Positions 1-7,411 of a DNA stretch of 34,881 bases are shown here, piece by piece. Source of the stretch: Polaromonas sp. (GTDB lineage Bacteria; Pseudomonadota; Gammaproteobacteria; Burkholderiales; Burkholderiaceae_C); assembly GCA_013824015.1 (NCBI GenBank), contig PNNC01000160.1, forward strand, positions 1-34,881. The letters are read 5' to 3'. The notes beneath the pieces are model-generated. The model did not search any database. It was not told the DNA's origin and saw only the letters and a list, made by a program, of their open reading frames with translations. A program made the translations under genes and the position numbers. Numbering within the stretch: position 1 is the first letter of the stretch; each line of letters begins with the position of its first letter.

Positions 1-1
1 G

Positions 2-103
2 ACGCTGATCCATGCGCTGCAGGCGCGTGGCCTTCAACGCGGCGTGGCGACGCTGTGTATCGGCGGCGGCGAAGGCACTGCGCTGGCACTTGAGTTGCTA
101 TAA
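2..103 (+). CDS. Thiolase (acetyl-CoA acyltransferase), C-terminal end only
   Basis: The window opens inside this gene; only the last 33 codons are present. The translated tail contains [13 protein letters not shown], the conserved C-terminal block of thiolases (Cys-x-Gly-Gly-Gly) that carries the second active-site cysteine, here about 15 residues from the end. Thiolases cleave or condense 3-ketoacyl-CoA in the cytoplasm. The following SDR and acyl-CoA dehydrogenase on the same strand suggest an acyl-CoA degradation group. The last codons and the TAA stop (101-103) fall inside a dispersed repeat, so the natural C-terminus may have been shortened or replaced by a few residues. Thiolase identity is secure; the substrate is unknown. 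Confidence 0.85.
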   Translation, partial: TLIHALQARGLQRGVATLCIGGGEGTALALELL

Positions 104-150
104 AGTTGATAGCTGTTGGCCCATGTCTGACATGGGCTGGAGGTCAATTT
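97..150 (-). repeat. Dispersed two-hairpin repeat, family 1, copy A
   Basis: This copy holds a small inverted repeat GCTAT/ATAGC (97-101 and 109-113) and a perfect palindrome CCCATGTC-T-GACATGGG (120-136), followed by GCTGGAGGTCAATTT. The same order, in either orientation, recurs near 6612, 12430, 13901 and 20366. Here it is in reverse orientation relative to the copies at 6612, 12430 and 13901. It overlaps the thiolase stop codon and contains the GGAGG (139-143) that serves the next gene. Confidence 0.8.
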
Positions 151-151
151 C

Positions 152-832
152 ATGCACAAAACTGACATACCCACCATTCTCGTCATTGGCGCATCACGCG
201 GCATCGGTCTCGAGTTTGTGCGCCAGTACCGTGAGGCCGGCGCGCGCGTGATCGCCACCGCGCGCGACGACGCCGGGCTGGCGCGCCTGAAGGCGCTGGA
301 CGCGACCGCGCTGCGGGTGGATGTGGCCTCGCCGGCCAGCAGCAGCGGCCTGGCCTGGCAGCTCGACGGCGAGAAGATTGATGTCGCGCTGTATGTCGCC
401 GGCGTTATGGCGGGCGGCAATGCGGGCGAGCCACCGGCTGACGATGTGTTCGATCAGGTGATGCGCACCAATGTGCTGGCGCCGATGAACGTTCTGCCGC
501 AACTGGTGGAGGTACTGGCGCCTGGCGCCCGGCTGGTGGTCCTGTCATCCCGCATGGGCTCCATCGGACTGCGCACCAATGGCAACAGCTGGCTGTACCG
601 CGCCTCCAAATCCGCCGTCAACTCGGTGGTCAAGGACATGTCGTTTGGCTTGCAGGGCAAGGCCATCTGCGTCGCGATGCACCCCGGTTGGGTCAAGACC
701 GACATGGGTGGTGCTGGCGCCGATCTCGATGTCACGCAAAGCGTTGCTGACATGCGCGGCACCGTGGCCAGCCTGCGCGCCGAACACAACGGCACTTTCA
801 TCAACCACGACGGCCAGCTGTTGGCCTGGTAG
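152..832 (+). CDS. Short-chain dehydrogenase/reductase, C-factor/sniffer-like
   Basis: A 226-residue single-domain Rossmann protein. The cofactor motif GASRGIG is at residues 13-19, the active site is Ser132/133 with Tyr149 and Lys153 (YRASK), Asn107 is the fourth catalytic residue, and HPGWVKTDMGG (177-187) is the segment after the active site typical of C-factor (CsgA)-like and carbonyl-reductase-like SDRs. It is an NAD(P)-dependent cytosolic oxidoreductase of unknown substrate. The start at 152 is supported by GGAGG eight bases upstream, and that ribosome binding site lies inside a dispersed repeat. The acyl-CoA dehydrogenase begins 8 bases after the stop, so the two are probably co-transcribed. 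The family call is firm; a role in acyl-CoA metabolism is inferred from neighbours only. Confidence 0.88.
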   Translation: MHKTDIPTILVIGASRGIGLEFVRQYREAGARVIATARDDAGLARLKALDATALRVDVASPASSSGLAWQLDGEKIDVALYVAGVMAGGNAGEPPADDVFDQVMRTNVLAPMNVLPQLVEVLAPGARLVVLSSRMGSIGLRTNGNSWLYRASKSAVNSVVKDMSFGLQGKAICVAMHPGWVKTDMGGAGADLDVTQSVADMRGTVASLRAEHNGTFINHDGQLLAW

Positions 833-840
833 AACCTTCC

Positions 841-1968
841 ATGCTGCTGACACAAGACCAGGAAATGATCCGCGACGCGGTGCGTGACTTCGCGCAGGCC
901 GAACTCTGGCCGAATGCCGCGCAGTGGGACCGCGAGCGCCACTTTCCGAAGCAGGCGCACCAGGGCCTGGCCGCCCTCGGCGCTTACGGCATCTGTGTGC
1001 CTGAAGAATTCGGTGGCGCCAACCTCGACTACCTGACGCTGGCGCTGGTGCTGGAAGAAATCGCCGCTGGCGACGGCGGCACCAGCACCGCGATTTCCGT
1101 CACGAATTGCCCGGTCAACGCCATCCTGATGCGCGACGGCAATGCCGCGCAGAAAAAGCAGTGGCTGACCCCGCTGGCGCAGGGCCAGATGCTGGGCGTG
1201 TTCTGCCTGACCGAGCCGCATGTGGGCAGCGACGCCTCCGGCCTTCGCACCACCGCGGTGAAAGACGGCGACGGCTATGTGATCAACGGTGTCAAGCAGT
1301 TCATCACCAGCGGAAAAAACGGCCAGCTCGCCATCGTGATTGCGGTGACCGACAAGGGCGCCGGCAAAAAAGGCATGAGCGCCTTTCTGGTGCCCACCGA
1401 CACGCCCGGTTATGTCGTGGCGCGGCTCGAGGACAAGCTGGGCCAGCATTCCAGCGACACCGCACAAATCAACTTCGACAACTGCCGCATCCCGGCGGAG
1501 AACCTGCTCGGCAACGAGGGCGAGGGTTACCGCATTGCGCTGGGTGCACTCGAAGGCGGGCGCATCGGCATCGCCGCGCAAAGTGTCGGCATGGCGCGCA
1601 GCGCCTTCGAGTTTGCGCTCGCGTATGCGAAAGAGCGGCAAAGCTTCGGCACCGCGATCTTCAACCACCAGGCGGTCGGTTTCCGGCTGGCCGACTGCGC
1701 GACCCAGCTGGAAGCCGCGCGGCAACTGATCTGGCATGCCGCCAGCCTGCGCGACGCCGGCCGACCCTGCCTGAAGGAAGCGGCCATGGCCAAGCTGTTC
1801 GCGAGCGAGATGGCCGAAAAAGTCTGCAGCGCCGCGATCCAGACCCTGGGCGGGTATGGCTATGTCAATGACTTCCCGGTCGAGCGGATTTACCGCGATG
1901 TGCGCGTCTGCCAGATTTACGAAGGCACCAGCGACGTGCAGAAGATCATCATCCAGCGAGCTCTTTAG
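841..1968 (+). CDS. Acyl-CoA dehydrogenase, short/branched-chain type
   Basis: A 375-residue flavoprotein of standard family length that introduces the alpha-beta double bond into an acyl-CoA and passes electrons to ETF. Seen in the sequence: CLTEPHVGSD (FAD/substrate signature), FITSGKNG, and the C-terminal block GGYGYVNDFPVERIYRDVR followed by QIYEGTSDVQ. Glu361 in IYEGT is the catalytic base in the position used by short- and medium-chain enzymes, unlike the second dehydrogenase in this window, which lacks a Glu there. It lies directly behind the SDR with an 8-base gap and no terminator, and converges on the flavoenzyme at 2016. A specific substrate (butyryl, 2-methylbutyryl and so on) cannot be assigned. 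Confidence 0.93.
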   Translation: MLLTQDQEMIRDAVRDFAQAELWPNAAQWDRERHFPKQAHQGLAALGAYGICVPEEFGGANLDYLTLALVLEEIAAGDGGTSTAISVTNCPVNAILMRDGNAAQKKQWLTPLAQGQMLGVFCLTEPHVGSDASGLRTTAVKDGDGYVINGVKQFITSGKNGQLAIVIAVTDKGAGKKGMSAFLVPTDTPGYVVARLEDKLGQHSSDTAQINFDNCRIPAENLLGNEGEGYRIALGALEGGRIGIAAQSVGMARSAFEFALAYAKERQSFGTAIFNHQAVGFRLADCATQLEAARQLIWHAASLRDAGRPCLKEAAMAKLFASEMAEKVCSAAIQTLGGYGYVNDFPVERIYRDVRVCQIYEGTSDVQKIIIQRAL

Positions 1969-1970
1969 GG

Positions 1971-2006
1971 CTTGTCATTGCGGACTCGATCCGCAATCCA
2001 TGCAGC
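1971..2006 (+). repeat. Dispersed palindromic repeat, family 2, partial copy (a)
   Basis: The start matches the family 2 head, with the hairpin ATTGCGGA-CTCGA-TCCGCAAT followed by CCATGC. Only the first half of the roughly 90-base unit is present. It sits in the 47-base gap between two convergent genes, where the hairpin could also help end transcription. Confidence 0.7.
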
Positions 2007-2015
2007 CCGCTGCGC

Positions 2016-3698
2016 CTAGGCCGTCAGTGCCACCGGCGCGACCCGCGCCAGCATCTGCGGAAACAGCAGATGCCCGGGCGCCGCATCGCCGTCGCGGGCG
2101 GTGTTGCTCAGGCTGGCGCGCACCGCGCTGTCGTCCAGTCCGGGCTGGGTGGTGTGCGCATGGGCCACGATCTGCAGCGCCAGCGCATCGAGCTGCGCAA
2201 GATTGAGCCGCAGGCGCTCGCTGAACTGCGCGGCGTCCAGCGTGTCGTTGAGGCCGCGGTTCAGTTCGGCAAACCAGGGCAGCGAGGACTGGTCGAGCAT
2301 ACGCGCGACATCGGCGGTGCGGCCGCCCGCGTCCCAGGTCCGCAAGAAGTCCTGCATCGCGACATTGAGTTGTTGCACGGCCTCCAGCGGTTTCTGCAGC
2401 CGGCCCATGGCGCTGATGTCTACCAGCTTGTTCTGGAAGTAGAGCTGGCACATCACGCCCCAGTAATAGGTGTAGTCCCACAGCACCTTGATGGGCATCA
2501 CTTCGGCATTGCCGAAAATCGCGTACTGCCCGGTGTACATCGGCAGCATGTTGCGGTACAGCGAGAAATACACCGACTGGTAGATGTCGGCATACATGGC
2601 CACCGGCCGGCCCGCGAGGTCCTGCGCCACCATTTCGGTGATGAAGCTGTTGGAGATCGCAATGAAGTCGCTGCCCGGTGAGTAAAACGGGTCCAGGAAC
2701 AGGCCTGCTTCGCCGGTCAAAGCCCAGCGGCCCTGGCCGTCCCAGACCTGCTTGCAGCCGTAGGAGAAATTCCTGAAAAAGGCAAAGTCCTGCAGCTGGT
2801 CGCGCCGGCCGTCGAGCTCGGCAAACAGCTGCGGCTGGTGGATCGCAAACCAGTCCATCGCCTTGTCGAAAGTGTTCATGCTGTCGATCGGGTGGGTGAC
2901 CGCGTCGCAGACGATGCCGACCGAGTGGGAGCCCGAGGCCAGCGGAATCAGCCAGGTCCAGTAGCCGTCGCCGCACAGGTGATTGGTGGACAACCAGCGC
3001 TGTGGCGGGTTGCAGCGCGCCAGCCAGTCGCTGTCGCCCGACCAGTCGTCCACATCGAGCTTGCTGGCGATGCGAAACCAGATCGCGTTGGCATGGTGGT
3101 CGTTGGCCTCGGCCAGCCCCAGCTTGCGCTTGAGCAGGCCGGCGCGGCCACTGGCATCCACCACCCAGCGTGCCTGCAGCTCATGCTCCATGCCTTCGTG
3201 GCTGTAGCGCACCTGGTGCAGGCTGTCCCGCTGCGTCGCATCGGCCAGTTGCACCGTCTTGACCATGGCGCCGTCCTCAAAACGGATGCCGCGCTCCAGC
3301 GCGAGACGGCCCAGTTCGTTTTCGAAAATGCCACGGTCGATCTGGTAGGCCGGCGTGCTCAGAAAGGTGCTGGCGCCGAGTTCGGTCACGCCGTCGATGT
3401 CCTCGCGACCGTCGTTGAAGAAAAAACGGAAACCGAATTTCTTGAGCTGCGCGGCCTGCAGGTGCGGCTTCAGGCCCAGCACGTTGGCAAAGTAGTGCGC
3501 GCCGATTTCCACCGTGGACTCGCCGACCTTGTGCGCGGCCAGCGGCACCGGGTGGGCGCGCCGCTCCAGCACCACGATGTCGAGGCCGGCAAAACGCTGG
3601 CGCAACTGCAGCGCCAGTGACAGACCGGCCAGGCCGCCTCCCAGAATCACGACGCGCTGGTCGGGTGTGGCGTGGGATAGATCGGCTGGTTCGGTCAT
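2016..3698 (-). CDS. FAD-dependent halogenase-family oxidoreductase
   Basis: A 560-residue flavoprotein if started at the ATG at 3698; a TTG at 3716 would add six residues. Numbered from the ATG, the N-terminus carries the FAD-binding GGGLAG (20-25), then KVGES (57-61), two adjacent lysines in LKKFGFRF (86-87), VVDASG (about 179-184), WTWLIP (247-252) and FLDPFYSPG (334-342) after the second FAD segment. WxWxIP and FxxPxxSxG are signature motifs of flavin-dependent halogenases, and a lysine in the KxGxxF segment is where phenol/pyrrole halogenases keep their catalytic Lys. Halogenation is therefore plausible, though related uncharacterised monooxygenases share the fold and no biosynthetic genes adjoin it. 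It is transcribed alone, divergent from the rhodanese. Confidence 0.8.
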   Translation of the reverse strand: MTEPADLSHATPDQRVVILGGGLAGLSLALQLRQRFAGLDIVVLERRAHPVPLAAHKVGESTVEIGAHYFANVLGLKPHLQAAQLKKFGFRFFFNDGREDIDGVTELGASTFLSTPAYQIDRGIFENELGRLALERGIRFEDGAMVKTVQLADATQRDSLHQVRYSHEGMEHELQARWVVDASGRAGLLKRKLGLAEANDHHANAIWFRIASKLDVDDWSGDSDWLARCNPPQRWLSTNHLCGDGYWTWLIPLASGSHSVGIVCDAVTHPIDSMNTFDKAMDWFAIHQPQLFAELDGRRDQLQDFAFFRNFSYGCKQVWDGQGRWALTGEAGLFLDPFYSPGSDFIAISNSFITEMVAQDLAGRPVAMYADIYQSVYFSLYRNMLPMYTGQYAIFGNAEVMPIKVLWDYTYYWGVMCQLYFQNKLVDISAMGRLQKPLEAVQQLNVAMQDFLRTWDAGGRTADVARMLDQSSLPWFAELNRGLNDTLDAAQFSERLRLNLAQLDALALQIVAHAHTTQPGLDDSAVRASLSNTARDGDAAPGHLLFPQMLARVAPVALTA

Positions 3699-3812
3699 GG
3701 GGAGGTGTGGGTGCAAAAGCCCTACCCTAGCAGACCTTAAAATTCCGGCAATACCCCCATGGTTGATGCGTCAATCACAGGGCCCTGTCCGCCATGCCCC
3801 CAAGGAGAGCCC

Positions 3813-4235
3813 ATGCCCATCACCAAAGGATTCCGCGCCCTCGTTGACGAGGCCATGGCCCAGGTCAAAACCTACAGCGTCGAGCAGGCGCGGGCCAGGC
3901 TGCATGATCCGCAGGTGCAGATCGTCGATATCCGCGACGTGCGCGAGCTCGGCCCCGGCACCGTGGTCGGCAGCTTCCACGCGCCGCGCGGCATGCTCGA
4001 ATTCTGGGTGGACCCGGCCTCGCCTTATTTCAAGCCGCTGTTCGCCGACGAGGGCCGGGAGTTCATCCTGTTCTGCGGCGCCGGCTGGCGCAGCGCACTG
4101 GCGGCCAAAACCCTGATGGACATGGGCATGACCAATGTCGCCCACATCGACGGCGGTTATGCCGAATGGGTGAAACAGGGCGCGCCGACCGAAACCCTGG
4201 AAGAGCGCAAGGCCAGAACCAGCGGCTGCGGCTGA
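3813..4235 (+). CDS. Single-domain rhodanese-like sulfurtransferase
   Basis: A 140-residue rhodanese-homology domain protein. The active-site loop is FCGAGWRS with Cys88 as the sulfane-sulfur-accepting cysteine; IVDIRDVRE is the conserved N-terminal rhodanese segment and HIDGGYAEW the C-terminal one. The start at 3813 is chosen because AAGGAGAG lies just upstream; an earlier in-frame ATG at 3759 has no ribosome binding site. There is no signal peptide, so it is cytosolic. The stop overlaps the start of the following YchJ-like gene (TGATG), implying translational coupling. The physiological sulfur donor and acceptor are unknown. Confidence 0.9.
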   Translation: MPITKGFRALVDEAMAQVKTYSVEQARARLHDPQVQIVDIRDVRELGPGTVVGSFHAPRGMLEFWVDPASPYFKPLFADEGREFILFCGAGWRSALAAKTLMDMGMTNVAHIDGGYAEWVKQGAPTETLEERKARTSGCG

Positions 4236-4657
4236 TGCCGCTGCCCTCCGCATCTGCTTCGGCGCCTTGCCCCTGCGGCCGGATCGGGCCGTCGAACAAG
4301 CCGCTGGGCCTGGGCGCCTGCTGCGGCCGCTTCATCGACAGCTTCGAGACCACAGCGGCGCCGGACGCCGAGTCGCTGATGCGCTCGCGATACACCGCCT
4401 TTGTGCTGGAGCGCGCCGACTACCTGCGGGCCACCTGGCACGCCAGCCAGCGTCCGCCGTCCCTGGCCTTCGATGCCGGCGTGAAATGGCTGGGCCTCGA
4501 GGTGCGGCAACACCGGGTGCTGGATGCGAGCCACGCCGAGGTCGAATTTGTCGCGCGCCAGAAAAGTCCCGGGAGTGCTGCCATTCGCCTGCATGAGCGC
4601 AGCCGCTTTGTCCTCGACTTAGGCCGTTGGTACTACGTCGATGGAGACCCGCTGTGA
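4235..4657 (+). CDS. YchJ-like (UPF0225) SEC-C-type protein
   Basis: A 140-residue protein with an N-terminal cysteine cluster (CPCG at 12-15 and CC at 29-30), resembling the metal-binding SEC-C type motif of the YchJ family, then the family-typical SRYTAFVLERADYLRATWH and an NTF2-like C-terminal half ending GRWYYVDGDPL. The biochemical function of the family is not established. The ATG overlaps the rhodanese stop by one base, so the two are almost certainly translated from one message. A shared role in sulfur or metal handling is only an inference from that pairing. Confidence 0.85.
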   Translation: MPLPSASASAPCPCGRIGPSNKPLGLGACCGRFIDSFETTAAPDAESLMRSRYTAFVLERADYLRATWHASQRPPSLAFDAGVKWLGLEVRQHRVLDASHAEVEFVARQKSPGSAAIRLHERSRFVLDLGRWYYVDGDPL

Positions 4658-4714
4658 TCGGATATAAAAGGGCTTTTGGCCCCTGATGGGCGTGGGCTGA
4701 TTGCTCCGGTAGTC

Positions 4715-6550
4715 ATGGCATTTCAGGCGGGGATGAATTTCGCAAAAGAACAGAGCGTAGCCGGCGCGGCCTGGTGGCGGCACTGCCGCTTGCTGTTGGG
4801 GACCGGTGTGTGGGGGCTGGCGCTGCTGCTTGGCCTGACTTCCCCGCATGCGACTGCCGCAAATACACCGAACGCAGCTGGCGCCGGCCGCCCGGCGTCC
4901 CATCCTGCGCCGCTGCGGGTGCTTGAAGGTTTGCCTGCGGGCGCCACGGTCGAGCAGGTTGCGGCCATGGATGCCGCCCTTTTCAAGCCCCTGGTCAGCG
5001 GCAAGCGTTATGCGGTGAGTGCGAGCTCGCCGCTCTGGCTGCGCATGACACTGGCGCCGGATGGCGCGTTTGATGGCGCCGATTGGCTGCTGGAATTCCC
5101 CACGGTGATTGTGGATCGTTATGAGTTTTTCCAGCGCGATGCCGGCGGCGCATGGCGCATGACCGCGGCCGGCGATTTTGTGGCGCATGCCCAGTGGCCC
5201 GCAGATTCGCTGCGGCCGCGGTTTCCCTTGTCGCCGCCCGGCGCGAATCCGCAGGAGGTTTTTGTCCGCGTGGTGCATCGCCTGCCGGCCAACCTGAGTC
5301 CCGTGCTGGTCAGTGCGGCAGAGGCGGCACGGCGGGATCTTGCGCAGATGTTGTGGGTGGGCCTGCAGCTGGGGGTGATCCTGACACTGGTGCTCTTCTG
5401 CGCCCAGATGGCGCTGGCCTACCGCGACCGCACCTATGCCTGGTATGCGGGTTACCTGGTGTTCACCCTCATGGCCACCCTGTGTTACACCGGCGTTGCC
5501 CAGCGTTACCTCTGGCCGCAGGCCACAAGTTTTGCCAGCCAGGCGATTGTGCTGTCGGTGATGGGCGCGCTGGCCTTCAACCTCCAGTTCACGCGATCCA
5601 TTTTTGGCGGGCTGCAGGGGCGAAACTTTCACCGCACGGCGCGTGTGCTGGTCGCGCTGTGCCTGGCCTACATGGTGGCCAGCCCGCTGGTTGAGCGATA
5701 CGAGCGCATGGTGCCGGCGTTTCACGTCATCACGCTCAGCGTTTTTGCCTTCACCATCATTTGCGCATGGCGGGCCTGGCGGCGTGGCGTGGCCTTCGGC
5801 GGCTACTGGTTGCTGGTATACCTGCCCTACCTGGTCTGCGTGGCCCTGGCCCTGGCCGAAAGCTCGGGGCTGATCAACGCGCCCTGGCTGCCCGGTGAAA
5901 CTCCGGTCGCTGCCGCCCTGGTGGAGGTGGTGGTCATGATGCTGTGCATCAACGCCTGGAGTCGCTTGCGCCACGCAGAGACGGTGCGCGACCACGCGGC
6001 CAGGGAGTACGATCCGCTGACCGGCTTCCTGAACCGCAAGACCTTTCGCGGGCGTGCGGCCCGCATCTGGAACACTGCGCCGGACTTGCGGCGTGACCTG
6101 GCCATCATCTATGTGTGCGTGGAGCCGGCCGACCCGGACCGGCTCAATACCATCGAGACCGAAGAGCTGCTGGCCCGCAGCGTGCGGCTGGTACGCACCA
6201 TCACACGCGACTTCGACCTGGTGGGGCGGCTGGGCCGCAACATGCTGGGCATCGTGATGGAAGGCGTGACACCAGGCGAGAGGCTCAGGGCCCGGCTGTC
6301 CCGGCTGGTGGCCCTGGGCCTGATGCGTGATGCCGATGACCCCGCTTCCATGGCACTGCGCTTCACTGTGGCGGTGGGCAGCCGCAGTAGCGAGGTGGGC
6401 GATTTTGCGGCCCTCGACGCGGAGCTGCAGGCCCTGCTGGCGGACGACGGACAGGCCCAGCGTGCGATCCGTTTCCTGAGTCCCCTCGAAGCCAGCGGCG
6501 ATTCCATCCCGGTGCGCCGTTTCGGTTCCGCACCCGGCCCGCTGCGATGA
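4715..6550 (+). CDS. 7TM membrane sensor (7TMR-DISM type) with degenerate GGDEF domain
   Basis: 611 residues from the ATG at 4715; TTG 4676 and ATG 4733 are alternatives and none has a clear Shine-Dalgarno. Order: a hydrophobic signal segment (about 25-50, containing VWGLALLLGL); a periplasmic domain (about 65-205) of the 7TMR-DISM extracellular type, with SPLWLRMTL and LLEFPTVIVDRYEFF; seven or so transmembrane helices (about 209-420); then a cytoplasmic GGDEF-like domain (about 432-590). The last begins with the canonical YDPLTGFLNR (432-441), but the GGDEF active-site loop reads GRLGRNMLG (504-512), so diguanylate cyclase activity is not expected. Known families of this build sense ligands and signal through c-di-GMP; here the output domain may bind a nucleotide or partner instead. 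Confidence 0.82.
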   Translation: MAFQAGMNFAKEQSVAGAAWWRHCRLLLGTGVWGLALLLGLTSPHATAANTPNAAGAGRPASHPAPLRVLEGLPAGATVEQVAAMDAALFKPLVSGKRYAVSASSPLWLRMTLAPDGAFDGADWLLEFPTVIVDRYEFFQRDAGGAWRMTAAGDFVAHAQWPADSLRPRFPLSPPGANPQEVFVRVVHRLPANLSPVLVSAAEAARRDLAQMLWVGLQLGVILTLVLFCAQMALAYRDRTYAWYAGYLVFTLMATLCYTGVAQRYLWPQATSFASQAIVLSVMGALAFNLQFTRSIFGGLQGRNFHRTARVLVALCLAYMVASPLVERYERMVPAFHVITLSVFAFTIICAWRAWRRGVAFGGYWLLVYLPYLVCVALALAESSGLINAPWLPGETPVAAALVEVVVMMLCINAWSRLRHAETVRDHAAREYDPLTGFLNRKTFRGRAARIWNTAPDLRRDLAIIYVCVEPADPDRLNTIETEELLARSVRLVRTITRDFDLVGRLGRNMLGIVMEGVTPGERLRARLSRLVALGLMRDADDPASMALRFTVAVGSRSSEVGDFAALDAELQALLADDGQAQRAIRFLSPLEASGDSIPVRRFGSAPGPLR

Positions 6551-6611
6551 GCGGGCTCCTGCCCGGCATGGTTACCATGGGGACCGCGACCCGTTTTTGA
6601 ATTCCGGGTCA

Positions 6612-6664
6612 AATCGGCCGCCGGCCCATGTCCGACATGGGCTGTCAGCTATCAAACATATAGC
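6612..6664 (+). repeat. Dispersed two-hairpin repeat, family 1, copy B
   Basis: Forward-oriented copy: AATCGGCC, the palindrome CCCATGTC-C-GACATGGG (6625-6641), then GCTAT-CAAACAT-ATAGC (6648-6664). It ends 14 bases before the GTG start of the HAD gene, so the second hairpin forms part of that gene's leader. Confidence 0.8.
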
Positions 6665-6678
6665 GTGAAAGGAAAACG

Positions 6679-7344
6679 GTGCTGAAATTCGAGGCCGTGT
6701 TGTTCGACTGTGACGGGGTGCTGGTGGACAGCGAAACCATCACCAATGGCGTGTTGCGCGACATGCTGGAAGAGCTGGGCTGGAAGCTCAGCGCCGATGA
6801 ATGCATGCGCCTGTTTATCGGCAAGGCGGTGAGGGACGAGGCCGCGCTGATCGAGGCCAGGACCGGCCAGGCCCTCACCGACGACTGGATGGACCGCTTC
6901 CGCGAGCGGCGCAACCTGGGCATCGAGGCCGGTGTCAAGCCGATACGCGGCGCGCTGGAAGCCGCCGCCGCCATCCACGCGCTGTATGAAGGCCGCATCG
7001 CCTGCGCGTCCGGCGCCGACCGCTACAAGGTCGAGCTGCAGATCGACAGGTGCGGGCTCAGGCCGTATTTCGGGGACCGCGTTTTCAGTGGCCACGAGAT
7101 GCCGCGCTCCAAACCCGCGCCGGATGTGTACCTGGCCGCCGCTGCCGCGCTCGGTGTCGACCCCAGCCGCTGCGCGGTGATTGAAGACACGGTGACCGGC
7201 GTGATGGCCGGCGTGGCGGCCGGCGCCACCGTCTTCGGCTACAGCCCGCCAGAGGCCGGCCATGACGCGCCGGCGGCCCTGCGCCAGGCCGGCGCCCGCT
7301 GGATATTCACCGACATGGGCGAGCTGGCCGGCCACCTGCGGTAA
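6679..7344 (+). CDS. HAD-superfamily hydrolase (phosphoglycolate phosphatase / beta-phosphoglucomutase-like)
   Basis: A 221-residue haloacid-dehalogenase-fold enzyme. Motif I is FDCDGVLVDSE with nucleophile Asp10 and Asp12; motif II Ser111 in ACASGADR; motif III Lys145 in SKPAPDVY; motif IV Glu169-Asp170 in VIEDTVTG. A helical cap lies between motifs I and II, placing it in subfamily I with phosphoglycolate phosphatases and sugar-phosphate mutases; the small-molecule phosphate ester it acts on is unknown. The start is GTG at 6679, preceded by AAAGGA, and the leader carries a dispersed repeat. The next gene follows 67 bases later on the same strand, so read-through into the dehydrogenase/TRAP group is possible. 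Confidence 0.88.
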   Translation: MLKFEAVLFDCDGVLVDSETITNGVLRDMLEELGWKLSADECMRLFIGKAVRDEAALIEARTGQALTDDWMDRFRERRNLGIEAGVKPIRGALEAAAAIHALYEGRIACASGADRYKVELQIDRCGLRPYFGDRVFSGHEMPRSKPAPDVYLAAAAALGVDPSRCAVIEDTVTGVMAGVAAGATVFGYSPPEAGHDAPAALRQAGARWIFTDMGELAGHLR

Positions 7345-7411
7345 AAAACCGGCCTGCCGCCCAATACAATGCACACATATCAATAAGCCCACCAGGCAGC
7401 CGGAGACACTT

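Noticed and set aside
454-1737. 427-codon minus-strand open frame opposite the SDR and acyl-CoA dehydrogenase
   Set aside because: Antisense to two genes with complete active-site motifs; no family resemblance.
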